DNA of 20,443 nucleotides, from the NCBI GenBank assembly GCA_035539855.1, contig DATLHO010000233.1, forward strand, positions 1 to 20,443. The letters run 5' to 3'. This stretch comes from DATLHO01 sp035539855 (GTDB lineage Bacteria > Bacteroidota > Ignavibacteria > OLB7). Positions 7,188 to 15,841 of this stretch are shown here, piece by piece. Position numbers and translations under genes: made by a program. Every line of letters begins with the position of its first letter. The first letter of the stretch is position 1. The notes beneath the pieces were generated by a model. The model made no database searches. It saw nothing but the letters and a program-made list of their open reading frames with translations, and was not told the DNA's origin.

Positions 7188-8327
7188 TCAGTAGACGGCG
7201 ATCGGATCCGGCTGTCCGTCGACGTCGCCGACGGCGGTGCCCGACGTGTGCAGCGACCCGAGCAGCAGCAGACCCGCGACGTGCGGAGCGGCCATCGACG
7301 TGCCGGTCATCGACACGACGCCGCCGCCGCGACGCGACGAGAGGATCTCGACGCCCGGCGCCGCGATGTCCACGATGCCCGCGCCGTAGTTGCTGAACGA
7401 CGCGAAGCGATCGCTCGCGTCGATGGCGGAAACGGTGTAGACGTTCGCGTGATTGACGCGCGCGGGCGAGACGAACGCGCAGTTGGCGCCGTCGTTGCCG
7501 GCCGCGATGGCGATGCGGATGCCGGCGCCCGCGAGGCGCAGGACCGCCTCGTCGATCGTCGGGGTCAGGCCCGCGCCGAAGCTCAGGTTGGCGACATCGC
7601 CGGCCGCGGCGTTCGCCAGCACGTAGTCGATGCCGGCGATGACCCACGAGGCCTCGCCGTTGCCGCGACGGTCGAGCACGCGCACGGGCACGACGGTCGC
7701 GCCCGCGGCCACGCCGATGCTGCCGATAGCATTGTTCAGTGCTCCGACGATGCCGGCGACGTGCGTGCCGTGACCGTTCTGGTCGTCGGCCGACGACGTG
7801 CCCGCGACGAACGTCGCAGCGTGCTCCGTGTCGACGCGCAGGTCGGGATGGTCGAGGTCGATGCCCGAGTCGATGATCCACGCGCGACGGCCGGTGCCGT
7901 CATGCGAGCCGCCGACGCGGGTCGTGCCCCACGATGTGTCCTGTGCCTTGTTGCGGCCGGTGAGCTTTCCTTCGGTCGGTCGCGCGGTGACGACGATGTC
8001 CTGCTCGACACGGCGCACCCGCGCGTCACGGGCAATGATCGCCGCGCCACGCGCGGTCGTCTCGATCGAGAAGCCGCGCAGCGCGTGGCTGTAGATCACG
8101 CCGATCGTGCCACCGGCGAGCGCGGTCAGGCGCTCGGCGACCGACCTGACGCCGGACGGGGCGATTGCGTCGTCGAGCACCACGATATAGTGGCCAGGGA
8201 TGACGGGCCGGGCGAGGCTGTTGTCTGACGGGACGGGACCGGCGTCGCTGGTCGGCGCGCCGACCTCGCAGCCGGCGAGAATGAGACTACTGGCGATGAG
8301 GGCGAGCGGGAGTAACCGAGTGACCAT
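7188..8327 (-). CDS. Second lipid-anchored subtilisin-like serine protease (S8)
   Basis: The 379-residue precursor is a paralogue of the protease at 904-2079, with the same architecture. A good lipobox (LILAGC) places the lipidated residue at Cys20. It is followed by an acidic linker, an I9-like propeptide (about 41-113, PVIPGHYIVVLDD) and the S8 domain. Catalytic residues are Asp153 (WIIDSGIDLDHPDL), His186 (NGHGTHVAG), Asn278 (AAGNDG) and Ser344 (TGTSMAAPHVAG). The C-terminus again ends in a short acidic tail with PDPIA, here followed by VY. It differs from its sister in having a basic linker (EGKLTGRNK) in place of the Gly-rich hinge. The ATG at 8327 is supported by GGAGG nine bases upstream. 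A hairpin terminator follows. Probably exported and envelope-held; substrate unknown. Confidence 0.93.
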   Translation of the reverse strand: MVTRLLPLALIASSLILAGCEVGAPTSDAGPVPSDNSLARPVIPGHYIVVLDDAIAPSGVRSVAERLTALAGGTIGVIYSHALRGFSIETTARGAAIIARDARVRRVEQDIVVTARPTEGKLTGRNKAQDTSWGTTRVGGSHDGTGRRAWIIDSGIDLDHPDLRVDTEHAATFVAGTSSADDQNGHGTHVAGIVGALNNAIGSIGVAAGATVVPVRVLDRRGNGEASWVIAGIDYVLANAAAGDVANLSFGAGLTPTIDEAVLRLAGAGIRIAIAAGNDGANCAFVSPARVNHANVYTVSAIDASDRFASFSNYGAGIVDIAAPGVEILSSRRGGGVVSMTGTSMAAPHVAGLLLLGSLHTSGTAVGDVDGQPDPIAVY

Positions 8328-8336
8328 CGGTGTGGA

Positions 8337-8341
8337 CCTCC
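8337..8341 (-). promoter_or_regulatory. Ribosome-binding site of the second subtilase
   Basis: GGAGG on the minus strand stands nine bases before the ATG at 8327, the same site and spacing as in the paralogue. It rejects the longer open frame that runs upstream to 8525. Confidence 0.85.
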
Positions 8342-8555
8342 AATACAGCATGATGAGGGATTTCCGCGCACGTGTCGAAGCGCTGCGACAGGCATGTCGT
8401 GTCTTCGAAGGACCTGTGGGAAAGCCGTCGTCGATCGTTGCTCGGTGGGGTGCTGGGAGGCCGAGGAATCGTGACGGGCGCGCGGAATGGACTCCCGCAG
8501 AACGTAGGAGTCGCACAATCGCCAACGGTCACAGCGGTCGGGAGGTTAGCGGGGC

Positions 8556-9880
8556 TCAGATGAGCCGGCGGGATTTGAGCTCGAGATACTTGTTGATCGT
8601 GTCGACGGTGAGGTTCTCGGGAGCCGAGAGGATCGAGTGAATGCCGTGCAGGGCGAGCTCCTTGACGATCTGCTTCTTCTCGAGCGCGAGCTTCTCGCCG
8701 ATCGCCTTGAAGTAGACTTCTTCGGTGGTCTTCGCGGGCATCTCGAGCAACTGCCGCAGCTCGGTGTTCTCGAAGAAGATGACGACGACCAGGTGGTGCC
8801 TCGCCATCGCGCGAAGTTGCGGCAGCCGGCGCTCCATTCCCGAGAGCGTATCGAAGTTGGTGAACAGCAGCAGCAGGCTGCGATTCGAGACCGTGCGTCG
8901 CAGGTGCGCGTAGAGCGCCTCGTAGTCGGACTCGAGGAAGTCCGTCGTCTGCCGGTAGAGCGCTTCGATGATGCGTCGCATCTGCATGCGCCGCCGATCG
9001 GGGACGACCGCCGCGTCGATCCTGCGACCGAAGGTGATGAGCCCCGCGCGATCCTGCTTGTGGATCGCGATGTTCGAGACGACGAGCGAAGCGTTGATCG
9101 CGTAGTCGAGCAGCGTCATGCCCGCGAACGGCATCTTCATCGTGCGACCCTTGTCGATCACGCAGATGACCTGCTGCGAGCGCTCGTCCTGGTACTGGTT
9201 GACCATGAACGCCGCACGACGAGCGGTCGCCTTCCAGTTGACCGTTCGGTAGTCGTCGCCGACGACGTACTCGCGGATCTGGTCGAACTCCATCGTGTTG
9301 CCGAGGCGTCGGATCTTCTTGACGCCGGCCTCGACGAGGCGGTTCGAGATCGCGAGCAGCTCGTATCGGCGCATCTGGATGTACGAAGGATACACCGGCA
9401 CCGTCTGCGCCGCGGCCAGCCGGAACCGCCGGCGCGCCAGCCCGATCGGACCCGCGACGATCACGTTCGCTACGCCGAACGCGTACTCGCCGCGCGTCAC
9501 CGGACGCACGACGTAGCGGATCTCGATGCTGCGGCCGGCGGGAATCGTCGGGTTGAACTCGAGATCGCGAACCTGCAACTGCACCGGGAGCTCGTCGAGC
9601 ACCTGCGCGCGGATCGGGAAGCGATACCGGTTGTCGATGGTCAGTCGCACCTCGTTCTCGTCCCCGTTCGAGAGCCGCTCCTCCATCTCCCGACGCGCCT
9701 CCACTCCCCCGCCACGCACCAGCAGCGCGATGTCGACCGCGAGCAACAGCGCGAGCACGGCGACCATCAGGCGACCGACGACGATCATCGGCGCGAGGAA
9801 GTAGCCGAGCACGAACACCAGCGCCGTCAGCGCGAGCGCGAGCATGAAGCGGGAGTCGAGGAAGAGCGAGCGAAGAACGG

Positions 9881-9884
<4 letters not shown>
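8556..9884 (-). CDS. DUF58 domain-containing membrane protein, MoxR partner
   Basis: The 442-residue protein starts with two membrane helices (about 12-31 and 36-56). An immunoglobulin-like beta region follows (about 75-160). The DUF58 signature comes next, EFDQIREYVVGDDYRTVNWK and then ATAR (199-222), then a von Willebrand A-like C-terminal domain (about 238-440). The metal-site (MIDAS) position reads VICVIDKGRTM, keeping Asp244 but lacking the classic DxSxS serines; DUF58 proteins often have DxGR here. The start is GTG at 9884, overlapping the moxR stop as GTGA, so translation is probably coupled. DUF58 proteins usually pair with MoxR ATPases. It is the last gene of the cluster. No transport or peptidase motif is present, so a more precise function is not assigned. 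Confidence 0.9.
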
Positions 9885-10882
<998 letters not shown>

Positions 10883-10928
10883 GTGCTGTCGGAGTTGGTT
10901 GTTCGGTTGATTCGACTCTGCCTTGATG

Positions 10929-12110
10929 TCAGCGCTTCGAGCTCGCGTAGAACTCCTCGAGATCCGCGTTGAGTCCCTTCAAGTCCTCCTCGCCGTACTC
11001 GCGCGCGCGGTTGACGTGCTGCAGGCGTCCGAAGATCGAGCGTACCCGATCCTCGTGCACGCCGGAGCGCTCGGCGACGCGGTGCGGCAGGTCGACGTCG
11101 ACGTCGCCGATGCGCAGGCCGAGGTGCGAGCGGAGGTACTCGTGGAAGTACGCGATCTTCTTGCGGGCGATGCCGCGGTGATCGCCGTGCTCGTAGTAGA
11201 GCCGCCCGACGGTCGTCGCGAACTCGAGCGTCGTGTTCGTCGGCGGCGGTATGACGGGGATCGCGCGCTGCCGGCGCCGCGCGTGCACGAGGACGAACAG
11301 CGCGACGCCGACGATCAGAAGAATCCATACCCATCGCAGCGCCGTGTCGCGCAGCACGACCTCGAGCGGCGAGCCGCTGACATCGCGGCCTTCCTTGTAG
11401 TACTCGTCCCAGATCAGGTTGCCCTTCGGGATGTACGACAGCGCCGCGAACGCGTAGTCGGCATTGCGGCCGATGAGCATGTTGTGATTGGCGAACGCGA
11501 CCGGCGACACGTGCAGGTAGACCGTGCCGTCGCCCTGCTCGATCCGCAGGAAGTTCGTGCGGCCGTTCTCGTCGCGCCCCAGCACGACGCTGCGCGCCGT
11601 GTCGAAGCTCGAGAACCAGCGCTCGCCCGTGCGCCCGATGCGCAGCGGGTAGTCGGTGCGCGCACGCAGCGACGGTGACACGAGGTTCATCCCGATCGTG
11701 TCGCGCAGCAGGTACTCTTCGATGCTGCCTCCGTCGAGCCATCCCTCCTGCAGCTCGATGCCGAGCGAGTCGGCGATCTCGTTGCCCATGCGTCCGACGG
11801 CCAGGAACACGGCATTGCCGGCGTCGAGATACTCGAAGAGCTTCACGCGATCGAGCTCATCGGGATAGAAGTCGCTGTTGAGCACGAGGTAGGTCGTCGG
11901 CTCCGACTCGTAGTACGCGTCGAGCGTACTGTACAGCGACTCCTCGGTCGTGATGAAGTCGCCGCCCGAGAATTGCTCACGCAACAGCTCGTACAGCACG
12001 AACGCGCCGTACGGAATCGTGTGCTGGCGCGAGTAGCTCGGCGACCAGTCGACCGGCCGCGGCGCGCTCACCTCCGCGTAGACCGCGAGCGCGAGCGCCA
12101 GCAGCAGCAC
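10929..12110 (-). CDS. DUF4350 domain-containing membrane protein
   Basis: With the GTG at 12110 the product has 393 residues. It consists of an N-terminal hydrophobic segment, a periplasmic DUF4350-type domain (about 28-110; GAFVLYELL, YLVLNSDFYPDELDRVKLFEYLDAGNAVFLAV), a further extracytoplasmic part up to about 255, one membrane helix (RWVWILLIVGVALFVLV, 259-275), and a charged cytoplasmic tail of about 115 residues. With GTG the first segment has only about 12 hydrophobic residues. Reading on upstream gives NGNRKYLVVLLLALALAV, a better signal-anchor, but the only start-like codon there is CTG at 12137; no ATG, GTG or TTG lies between the preceding in-frame stop (12198) and 12110. DUF4350 genes commonly sit beside MoxR and DUF4129 genes. 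No enzymatic motif is seen. Confidence 0.82.
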   Translation of the reverse strand: MLLLALALAVYAEVSAPRPVDWSPSYSRQHTIPYGAFVLYELLREQFSGGDFITTEESLYSTLDAYYESEPTTYLVLNSDFYPDELDRVKLFEYLDAGNAVFLAVGRMGNEIADSLGIELQEGWLDGGSIEEYLLRDTIGMNLVSPSLRARTDYPLRIGRTGERWFSSFDTARSVVLGRDENGRTNFLRIEQGDGTVYLHVSPVAFANHNMLIGRNADYAFAALSYIPKGNLIWDEYYKEGRDVSGSPLEVVLRDTALRWVWILLIVGVALFVLVHARRRQRAIPVIPPPTNTTLEFATTVGRLYYEHGDHRGIARKKIAYFHEYLRSHLGLRIGDVDVDLPHRVAERSGVHEDRVRSIFGRLQHVNRAREYGEEDLKGLNADLEEFYASSKR

Positions 12111-12197
12111 GACGAGATATTTGCGATTGCCGTTCAGATGCTCTCGGAGTGTTCGGCACGCACGCGGTATCGGCGCGCGGCCCCGTCGGTGGACCCG

Positions 12198-12953
12198 TTA
12201 TCGCGCGACGGCATCGATTGCCCCGGCGACGTTCTCGTACCCTTCCCTGTCGATCGGGAAATCCCCGTACCACACGTACTCGAACAGCAGCGACGCCCGC
12301 TGGAAACCGGATTGCCTGGGCGAGCCCCGCAGCTCTCGCGCGTAGTCGCGATCGGTCTTGTCGTGGCGCAGCGTGATCGCGCCGCTCTCGCCCAGGTCGC
12401 GCAGCAGGCGCAGGTAGTGCAGGCGCACGGCCAGGCGCAGGTCGCCCGAGGCGATCGCGCGCTCGATCTGCGCGGGGTAGTCGATGCCGCGCACGTCCTC
12501 CTCGATGATCGACGTCCCATCGTCGGACTCGTCCTTCGTGCGAAAGAACAGCGAGCGCGTGTCGGCGTCGCTGAGCTTGATCGCGATGAAGACGAGGGCC
12601 GCGCCCAGAATGACGTAGCCGACGATGTCCCAGAACGTCACGATGCCGTCGGCCCCGAGCAGGCTGCGGAAGAAGTCGGAGATCCAGCGCCAGATCGCTT
12701 CGGAGATCGACTCGGGCTCGCGATACATCAGGCCGTAGTCGAAGGTGTCGTCGTCGCGGAACCGCGCGAGCGTCGCCGCCGGCGGCACGCGGCGCTCGAG
12801 CCGCGACGAGTCGACGCGCACCACCGACTGCGCGCGCAGCACGGCCGTCTGCGCGTGCAGCAGCGCCACGAGCGCGGGCACGAACAACGCCGCGAACACC
12901 GTCCGGACGAGCGCGAGCGCCCGCCTGCGTTCAGACCGTGGCCGTCGGCTCAT
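12198..12953 (-). CDS. DUF4129 domain-containing membrane protein
   Basis: The 251-residue protein has an N-terminal signal or anchor helix after a very basic start (about 12-34), an extracytoplasmic stretch, a second membrane helix (FWDIVGYVILGAALVFIAI, 107-125), and a C-terminal cytoplasmic DUF4129 domain (about 156-250). The latter shows AIASGDLRLAVRLHYLRLLR and, near the end, FEYVWYGDFPID, both typical of the family. DUF4129 domains are found at the ends of transglutaminase-like membrane proteins or in small proteins beside DUF4350/MoxR/DUF58 genes, as here. The ATG at 12953 overlaps the preceding gene by 23 bases and is preceded by GGAG four and nine bases upstream. Function beyond membership of the cluster is unknown. 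Confidence 0.85.
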   Translation of the reverse strand: MSRRPRSERRRALALVRTVFAALFVPALVALLHAQTAVLRAQSVVRVDSSRLERRVPPAATLARFRDDDTFDYGLMYREPESISEAIWRWISDFFRSLLGADGIVTFWDIVGYVILGAALVFIAIKLSDADTRSLFFRTKDESDDGTSIIEEDVRGIDYPAQIERAIASGDLRLAVRLHYLRLLRDLGESGAITLRHDKTDRDYARELRGSPRQSGFQRASLLFEYVWYGDFPIDREGYENVAGAIDAVAR

Positions 12954-13869
12954 CGAGCTCCGCTCCGATCTCGTTGATGCGATCGCTCATGCCGATGCCG
13001 TCCTTCTGCTCGACGAGGTTGTAGTACTGCACGCTGCTGGTCAACACGGTGATCGAGTACAGCAGGTAGGTGCCGATCACGTAGAACGCGGTCGCGATGT
13101 AGAACAGCGGACCCGGCGTCGTCACGCCGCCGATCCCCTGCATCATCACGATCGCCTGGACCGGGAGCTGGAAGATGACGCTGGCGAACGTCAGGATGAT
13201 CTGAATGACGATGAACAGCCAGACCGTGAACCACCACCGCCCCTTCATCAGCCGCATGCTCCGGCGGATCGCCGCGACGACGCCGATCTCCTCCTCGAGC
13301 CGCATCGGCACGATGATCAGCATGCAAACCGACAGGTATATCATCGGGACGATCGCGACGAGGAATCCGATCACGACGAGCCACCAGGTCTCCGTCGCGG
13401 CCGCCGGGAGGATCAGCACCGCAAACGGCAGCATCGTGACGATCGCGACGACGATCAGCGTGCCGGTGATCCGCAGGAACGAGTGCCGCACTTCGCGCCA
13501 GACGTCGTCGACCTCGATCGGCTCCGGGTAGCGGTCGTTGTAGAGTCGGACGTAGCCGGCGATGATCCCGTACATGAAGATGAGCGAGACCGCGAACGCG
13601 AGTGTCGACAGACCGATCATCGGCGCCATGTCGACGTAGGCGCCGAACAGATCCTCCGGCGTCGACGCCGCGTCGATCGACATCGTCGCCATCAGTGCGC
13701 GCATGTACGCACCGGCGACGATCGTCGCGAGGATGAGCACCGGCCCCATGATGAACACCAGGCTCTTGCCGATGATCCGCCAGTTCTGTCGCAGGAACTC
13801 GAAGATCAGGTTGATGGTCGCGCCGAAGTCGCGGGCGCGACGGAGGTCGATGCGTTCGGTGTTACTCAT
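12931..13869 (-). CDS. Multi-spanning membrane protein (paralogue 2 of 2)
   Basis: This 312-residue protein has about six membrane helices (near 33-54, 84-108, 136-157, 163-188, 213-235 and 255-280). Its amphipathic N-terminus contains RARDFGATINLIFEFLRQNW. A cytoplasmic turn (AAIRRSMRLMKGRWWFT) resembles the membrane domain linked to glycerophosphodiester phosphodiesterases and YciC-like proteins. It ends with NLVEQKDGIGMSDRINEIG. The neighbour at 13903-14775 shares the first motif, the RSM...WW turn and the SLVExKxGxGMxxRIxxIG end, so the two are products of a tandem duplication. The ATG at 13869 lies 33 bases after the paralogue's stop, without a clear Shine-Dalgarno. Role unknown; no catalytic residues are evident. 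Confidence 0.8.
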   Translation of the reverse strand: MSNTERIDLRRARDFGATINLIFEFLRQNWRIIGKSLVFIMGPVLILATIVAGAYMRALMATMSIDAASTPEDLFGAYVDMAPMIGLSTLAFAVSLIFMYGIIAGYVRLYNDRYPEPIEVDDVWREVRHSFLRITGTLIVVAIVTMLPFAVLILPAAATETWWLVVIGFLVAIVPMIYLSVCMLIIVPMRLEEEIGVVAAIRRSMRLMKGRWWFTVWLFIVIQIILTFASVIFQLPVQAIVMMQGIGGVTTPGPLFYIATAFYVIGTYLLYSITVLTSSVQYYNLVEQKDGIGMSDRINEIGAELDEPTATV

Positions 13870-13902
13870 GGGTGATCGGTCGGATGGATTCGTGGGGCAT
13901 CG

Positions 13903-14775
13903 TCAGAGGGTGGGTCGGGATGACGTCGCTGCGACGTCGTCGTCGGGAGTGACGCCAATCTGCTCAATCCGCGCGAGCATGCCGGGTCCCTCTTTGTGCT
14001 CGACGAGACTGAAGTACTGCGCGGCCACCGCCGTGTCGATCAGGAGCGAGGCGATGATCACCGAGATCACATCGACGAGGGTCATGATGACGCCGAGGAC
14101 TCCGGTGCCCTCCATCGCCGAGCTCGCGAGCGCTTCGAACGAGAACAGCATCAGCAGCCACGCCGGGAGCTGCACGATCACGCTCAGGAGCATCGCGACG
14201 ATGAGGATGAGCACGATGATCCCGAAGGTCTGCCACCAGTGATCGCGCACCAGCTCCATCGATCGGCTGATCGCGGATCCGGCGGTCGAATCCTCCGCCA
14301 TGCGCACCGGCGCCGAGAGCGAAGTCGCCACGAAGAGATAGATCCCCGGGATCAGCAGCAGGACGCCGGCGAAGATCGAGGCGAGCATCGAGAGCGCGAT
14401 GACGACGAAGACGGCGCCGACGTCCGATGCCACGAGCGATCGCAGGTCGGTGATCGTCACGCCATCGCGCCCGTGCTCGTTGTACAGCAGAATGTACCCG
14501 AAGATCAGCGTCTGCATCAACGTCACGAAGATGACGCGTTGCGCGACGGAGAGTATCCCGTTGAGGACGAAGGACTCGGTCGACAGTAGCAGCGTCTGAA
14601 GCGCGAGAACGACGAGGACGACCGGTCCGGCGATGAAGACGACCGCGCGCAGCAGCCCGCGCCAGTTCTCGCGCAGGAACTCGAACGATGTGTTGATGAC
14701 GCCGCCGGCGTCACGCGCCTGCCGGAAGTCGATCGAGGGACGTCCGGGAGTCGGGGGAAGGAGCGTTGATTCCAC
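13903..14775 (-). CDS. Multi-spanning membrane protein (paralogue 1 of 2)
   Basis: The 290-residue protein resembles its downstream neighbour. The N-terminal cytoplasmic motif is DFRQARDAGGVINTSFEFLR, followed by about six membrane helices (near 42-64, 73-98, 118-142, 144-157, 184-212 and 228-253). The cytoplasmic turn is SAISRSMELVRDHWWQTF, and the end is SLVEHKEGPGMLARIEQIG. The start is GTG at 14775, the only usable start codon before the conserved N-terminal motif; it overlaps the SpoIIM gene by 65 bases, which implies translation coupled to it. Both paralogues keep the soluble N- and C-terminal motifs, which suggests that these ends contact a common partner. The function is not known. 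Confidence 0.8.
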   Translation of the reverse strand: MESTLLPPTPGRPSIDFRQARDAGGVINTSFEFLRENWRGLLRAVVFIAGPVVLVVLALQTLLLSTESFVLNGILSVAQRVIFVTLMQTLIFGYILLYNEHGRDGVTITDLRSLVASDVGAVFVVIALSMLASIFAGVLLLIPGIYLFVATSLSAPVRMAEDSTAGSAISRSMELVRDHWWQTFGIIVLILIVAMLLSVIVQLPAWLLMLFSFEALASSAMEGTGVLGVIMTLVDVISVIIASLLIDTAVAAQYFSLVEHKEGPGMLARIEQIGVTPDDDVAATSSRPTL

Positions 14776-15721
14776 GGCGCACGAGGATGGATGGATAGAC
14801 GACGACGTAGCCGATGATGAGCGCGGCAGAGCCGAGGATGATCGACAGGCTGAGCGCGACCGGCATGTTGGTGTGGCGCGTGACGAAGCCCTCGAGGAAG
14901 CCGGCGAGCACGAAGATCGGCACCAGTCCGACGACGATCTTCAAGCCCCGGCGCGCGCCGTTGCGGAAGGACTGCATCCGGGTGTGGGTTCCCGGAAAGA
15001 GAAAGCTGTTGCCCATCACCAGGCCCGCCGCCCCCGCGATGACGATCGCCGAGATCTCCAGCGTGCCGTGGATCCAGACCGAGAGAATCGAGGTCCAGAG
15101 CAGACCGTGCTCGTGGAAGAAATACTGGAACGCGCCGATCATGACGCCGTTGCTGAAAAGGATCCACGCCGTCCCGACCGACAGCAACAGTCCGAACGCG
15201 AATGCCGAGAACGAGACCCGCACGTTGTTGAACGTGATCGCCATGAACATGTCGAGCTCGCCTCCCCCCTTGTAGACCGCCATCGGGTCCCCGTTGCGGA
15301 TGTTCTCGATCGTCATGTTCACGTAGCTGTCGCCGAGGATCGTGCGGACGAACTCGTCATCGACCGATGCGGAGAACGCGCCGACGACGATGGCGAGCAC
15401 GAGGATCGTGAACGAGTACAGCAGCTCGCGGCGGTGCTCGAAGAAGAGCGTCGGCAGCTCGTACTTCCAGAACGTCACGATGCGGCTCGTGCGCTCGCGG
15501 CGATTGCGGTAGATCTCCTGGTGAATGTCCGCGGCGAGCGCGTTGAGGTACGTCGTCGTGCGGCTCTCCGGATAGAAGCTGCGCGCGTAGGCCAGGTCGT
15601 CGGTCACGTGCACGTAGAGCTCGGCGAGCCGGTCGGGGTCGACCTCGCGCCGCTCCTTCAGGAGCGTCTCGAACTGCTTCCACCTGTCGGCGTTCTGCCG
15701 ATGAAAGGCCGCTTCGCGCAT
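14711..15721 (-). CDS. SpoIIM-family (stage II sporulation protein M-like) membrane protein
   Basis: The 336-residue protein has a cytoplasmic helical N-terminal part (1-95, with SFYPESRTTTYLNALAADIH) and then five or so membrane helices. The SpoIIM signatures are FNNVRVSFSAFAFGLLL...NGVMIGAF (164-198) and WIHGTLEISAIVIAGAAGL (216-234). Despite the family name this is not evidence of sporulation: the homologue is common in non-spore-formers beside RDD, DUF4129, MoxR and DUF58 genes, where its role is undefined. The ATG at 15721 is chosen over a longer open frame because it begins the conserved region and has TATATT five bases upstream, with no Shine-Dalgarno, suggesting a leaderless mRNA. It is the first gene of the seven-gene minus-strand cluster and divergent from the RDD gene. 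Confidence 0.9.
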   Translation of the reverse strand: MREAAFHRQNADRWKQFETLLKERREVDPDRLAELYVHVTDDLAYARSFYPESRTTTYLNALAADIHQEIYRNRRERTSRIVTFWKYELPTLFFEHRRELLYSFTILVLAIVVGAFSASVDDEFVRTILGDSYVNMTIENIRNGDPMAVYKGGGELDMFMAITFNNVRVSFSAFAFGLLLSVGTAWILFSNGVMIGAFQYFFHEHGLLWTSILSVWIHGTLEISAIVIAGAAGLVMGNSFLFPGTHTRMQSFRNGARRGLKIVVGLVPIFVLAGFLEGFVTRHTNMPVALSLSIILGSAALIIGYVVVYPSILVRRGINAPSPDSRTSLDRLPAGA

Positions 15722-15726
15722 TGCCG

Positions 15727-15732
15727 AATATA
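15727..15732 (-). promoter_or_regulatory. Putative -10 box (TATATT) of the SpoIIM-to-DUF58 cluster
   Basis: On the minus strand TATATT, then CGGCA, precedes the ATG at 15721. The five-base spacing places the expected transcription start on the start codon. The mirror-image promoter of the RDD gene is almost the same sequence. Confidence 0.55.
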
Positions 15733-15742
15733 CGATCGCGAT

Positions 15743-15809
15743 CTCCGATCCACGCGCGGCGGCGATCCCGCGCGGCTCCGATCCACGCGCGGCGGTGGAG
15801 CCGCGCGTG
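15743..15809. repeat. 20 bp direct repeat with overlapping hairpin between divergent promoters
   Basis: CTCCGATCCACGCGCGGCGG occurs at 15743-15762 and again at 15776-15795. The second copy also forms a perfect 10 bp stem (15784-15793 with 15800-15809) around the loop GGTGGA. The structure lies midway between the two divergent start codons at 15721 and 15842. It may be an operator for a dimeric regulator or a small duplication; no known operator is recognised. Confidence 0.7.
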
Positions 15810-15830
15810 CATGCTGGACCCGAGCCTGAG

Positions 15831-15836
15831 TATCTT
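15831..15836 (+). promoter_or_regulatory. Putative -10 box (TATCTT) of the RDD gene
   Basis: TATCTT, then CGGGA, precedes the ATG at 15842, the same five-base spacing as on the opposite strand. There is no Shine-Dalgarno, so the mRNA is probably leaderless. No clear -35 is seen. Confidence 0.55.
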
Positions 15837-15841
15837 CGGGA

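Noticed and set aside
8490..8512. Hairpin GACTCC/GGAGTC downstream of the DUF58 gene as operon terminator
   Set aside because: The stem is only six bases with an 11-base loop and no T run; too weak to list.
14711..15721. SpoIIM name taken as evidence for endospore formation
   Set aside because: No other sporulation gene is present, and the lipoprotein/outer-membrane traits argue for a non-sporulating Gram-negative cell; the family is widespread.
15784..15809. Hairpin as a terminator
   Set aside because: Both neighbouring genes point away from it, so there is no transcript to end; a regulatory site fits better.
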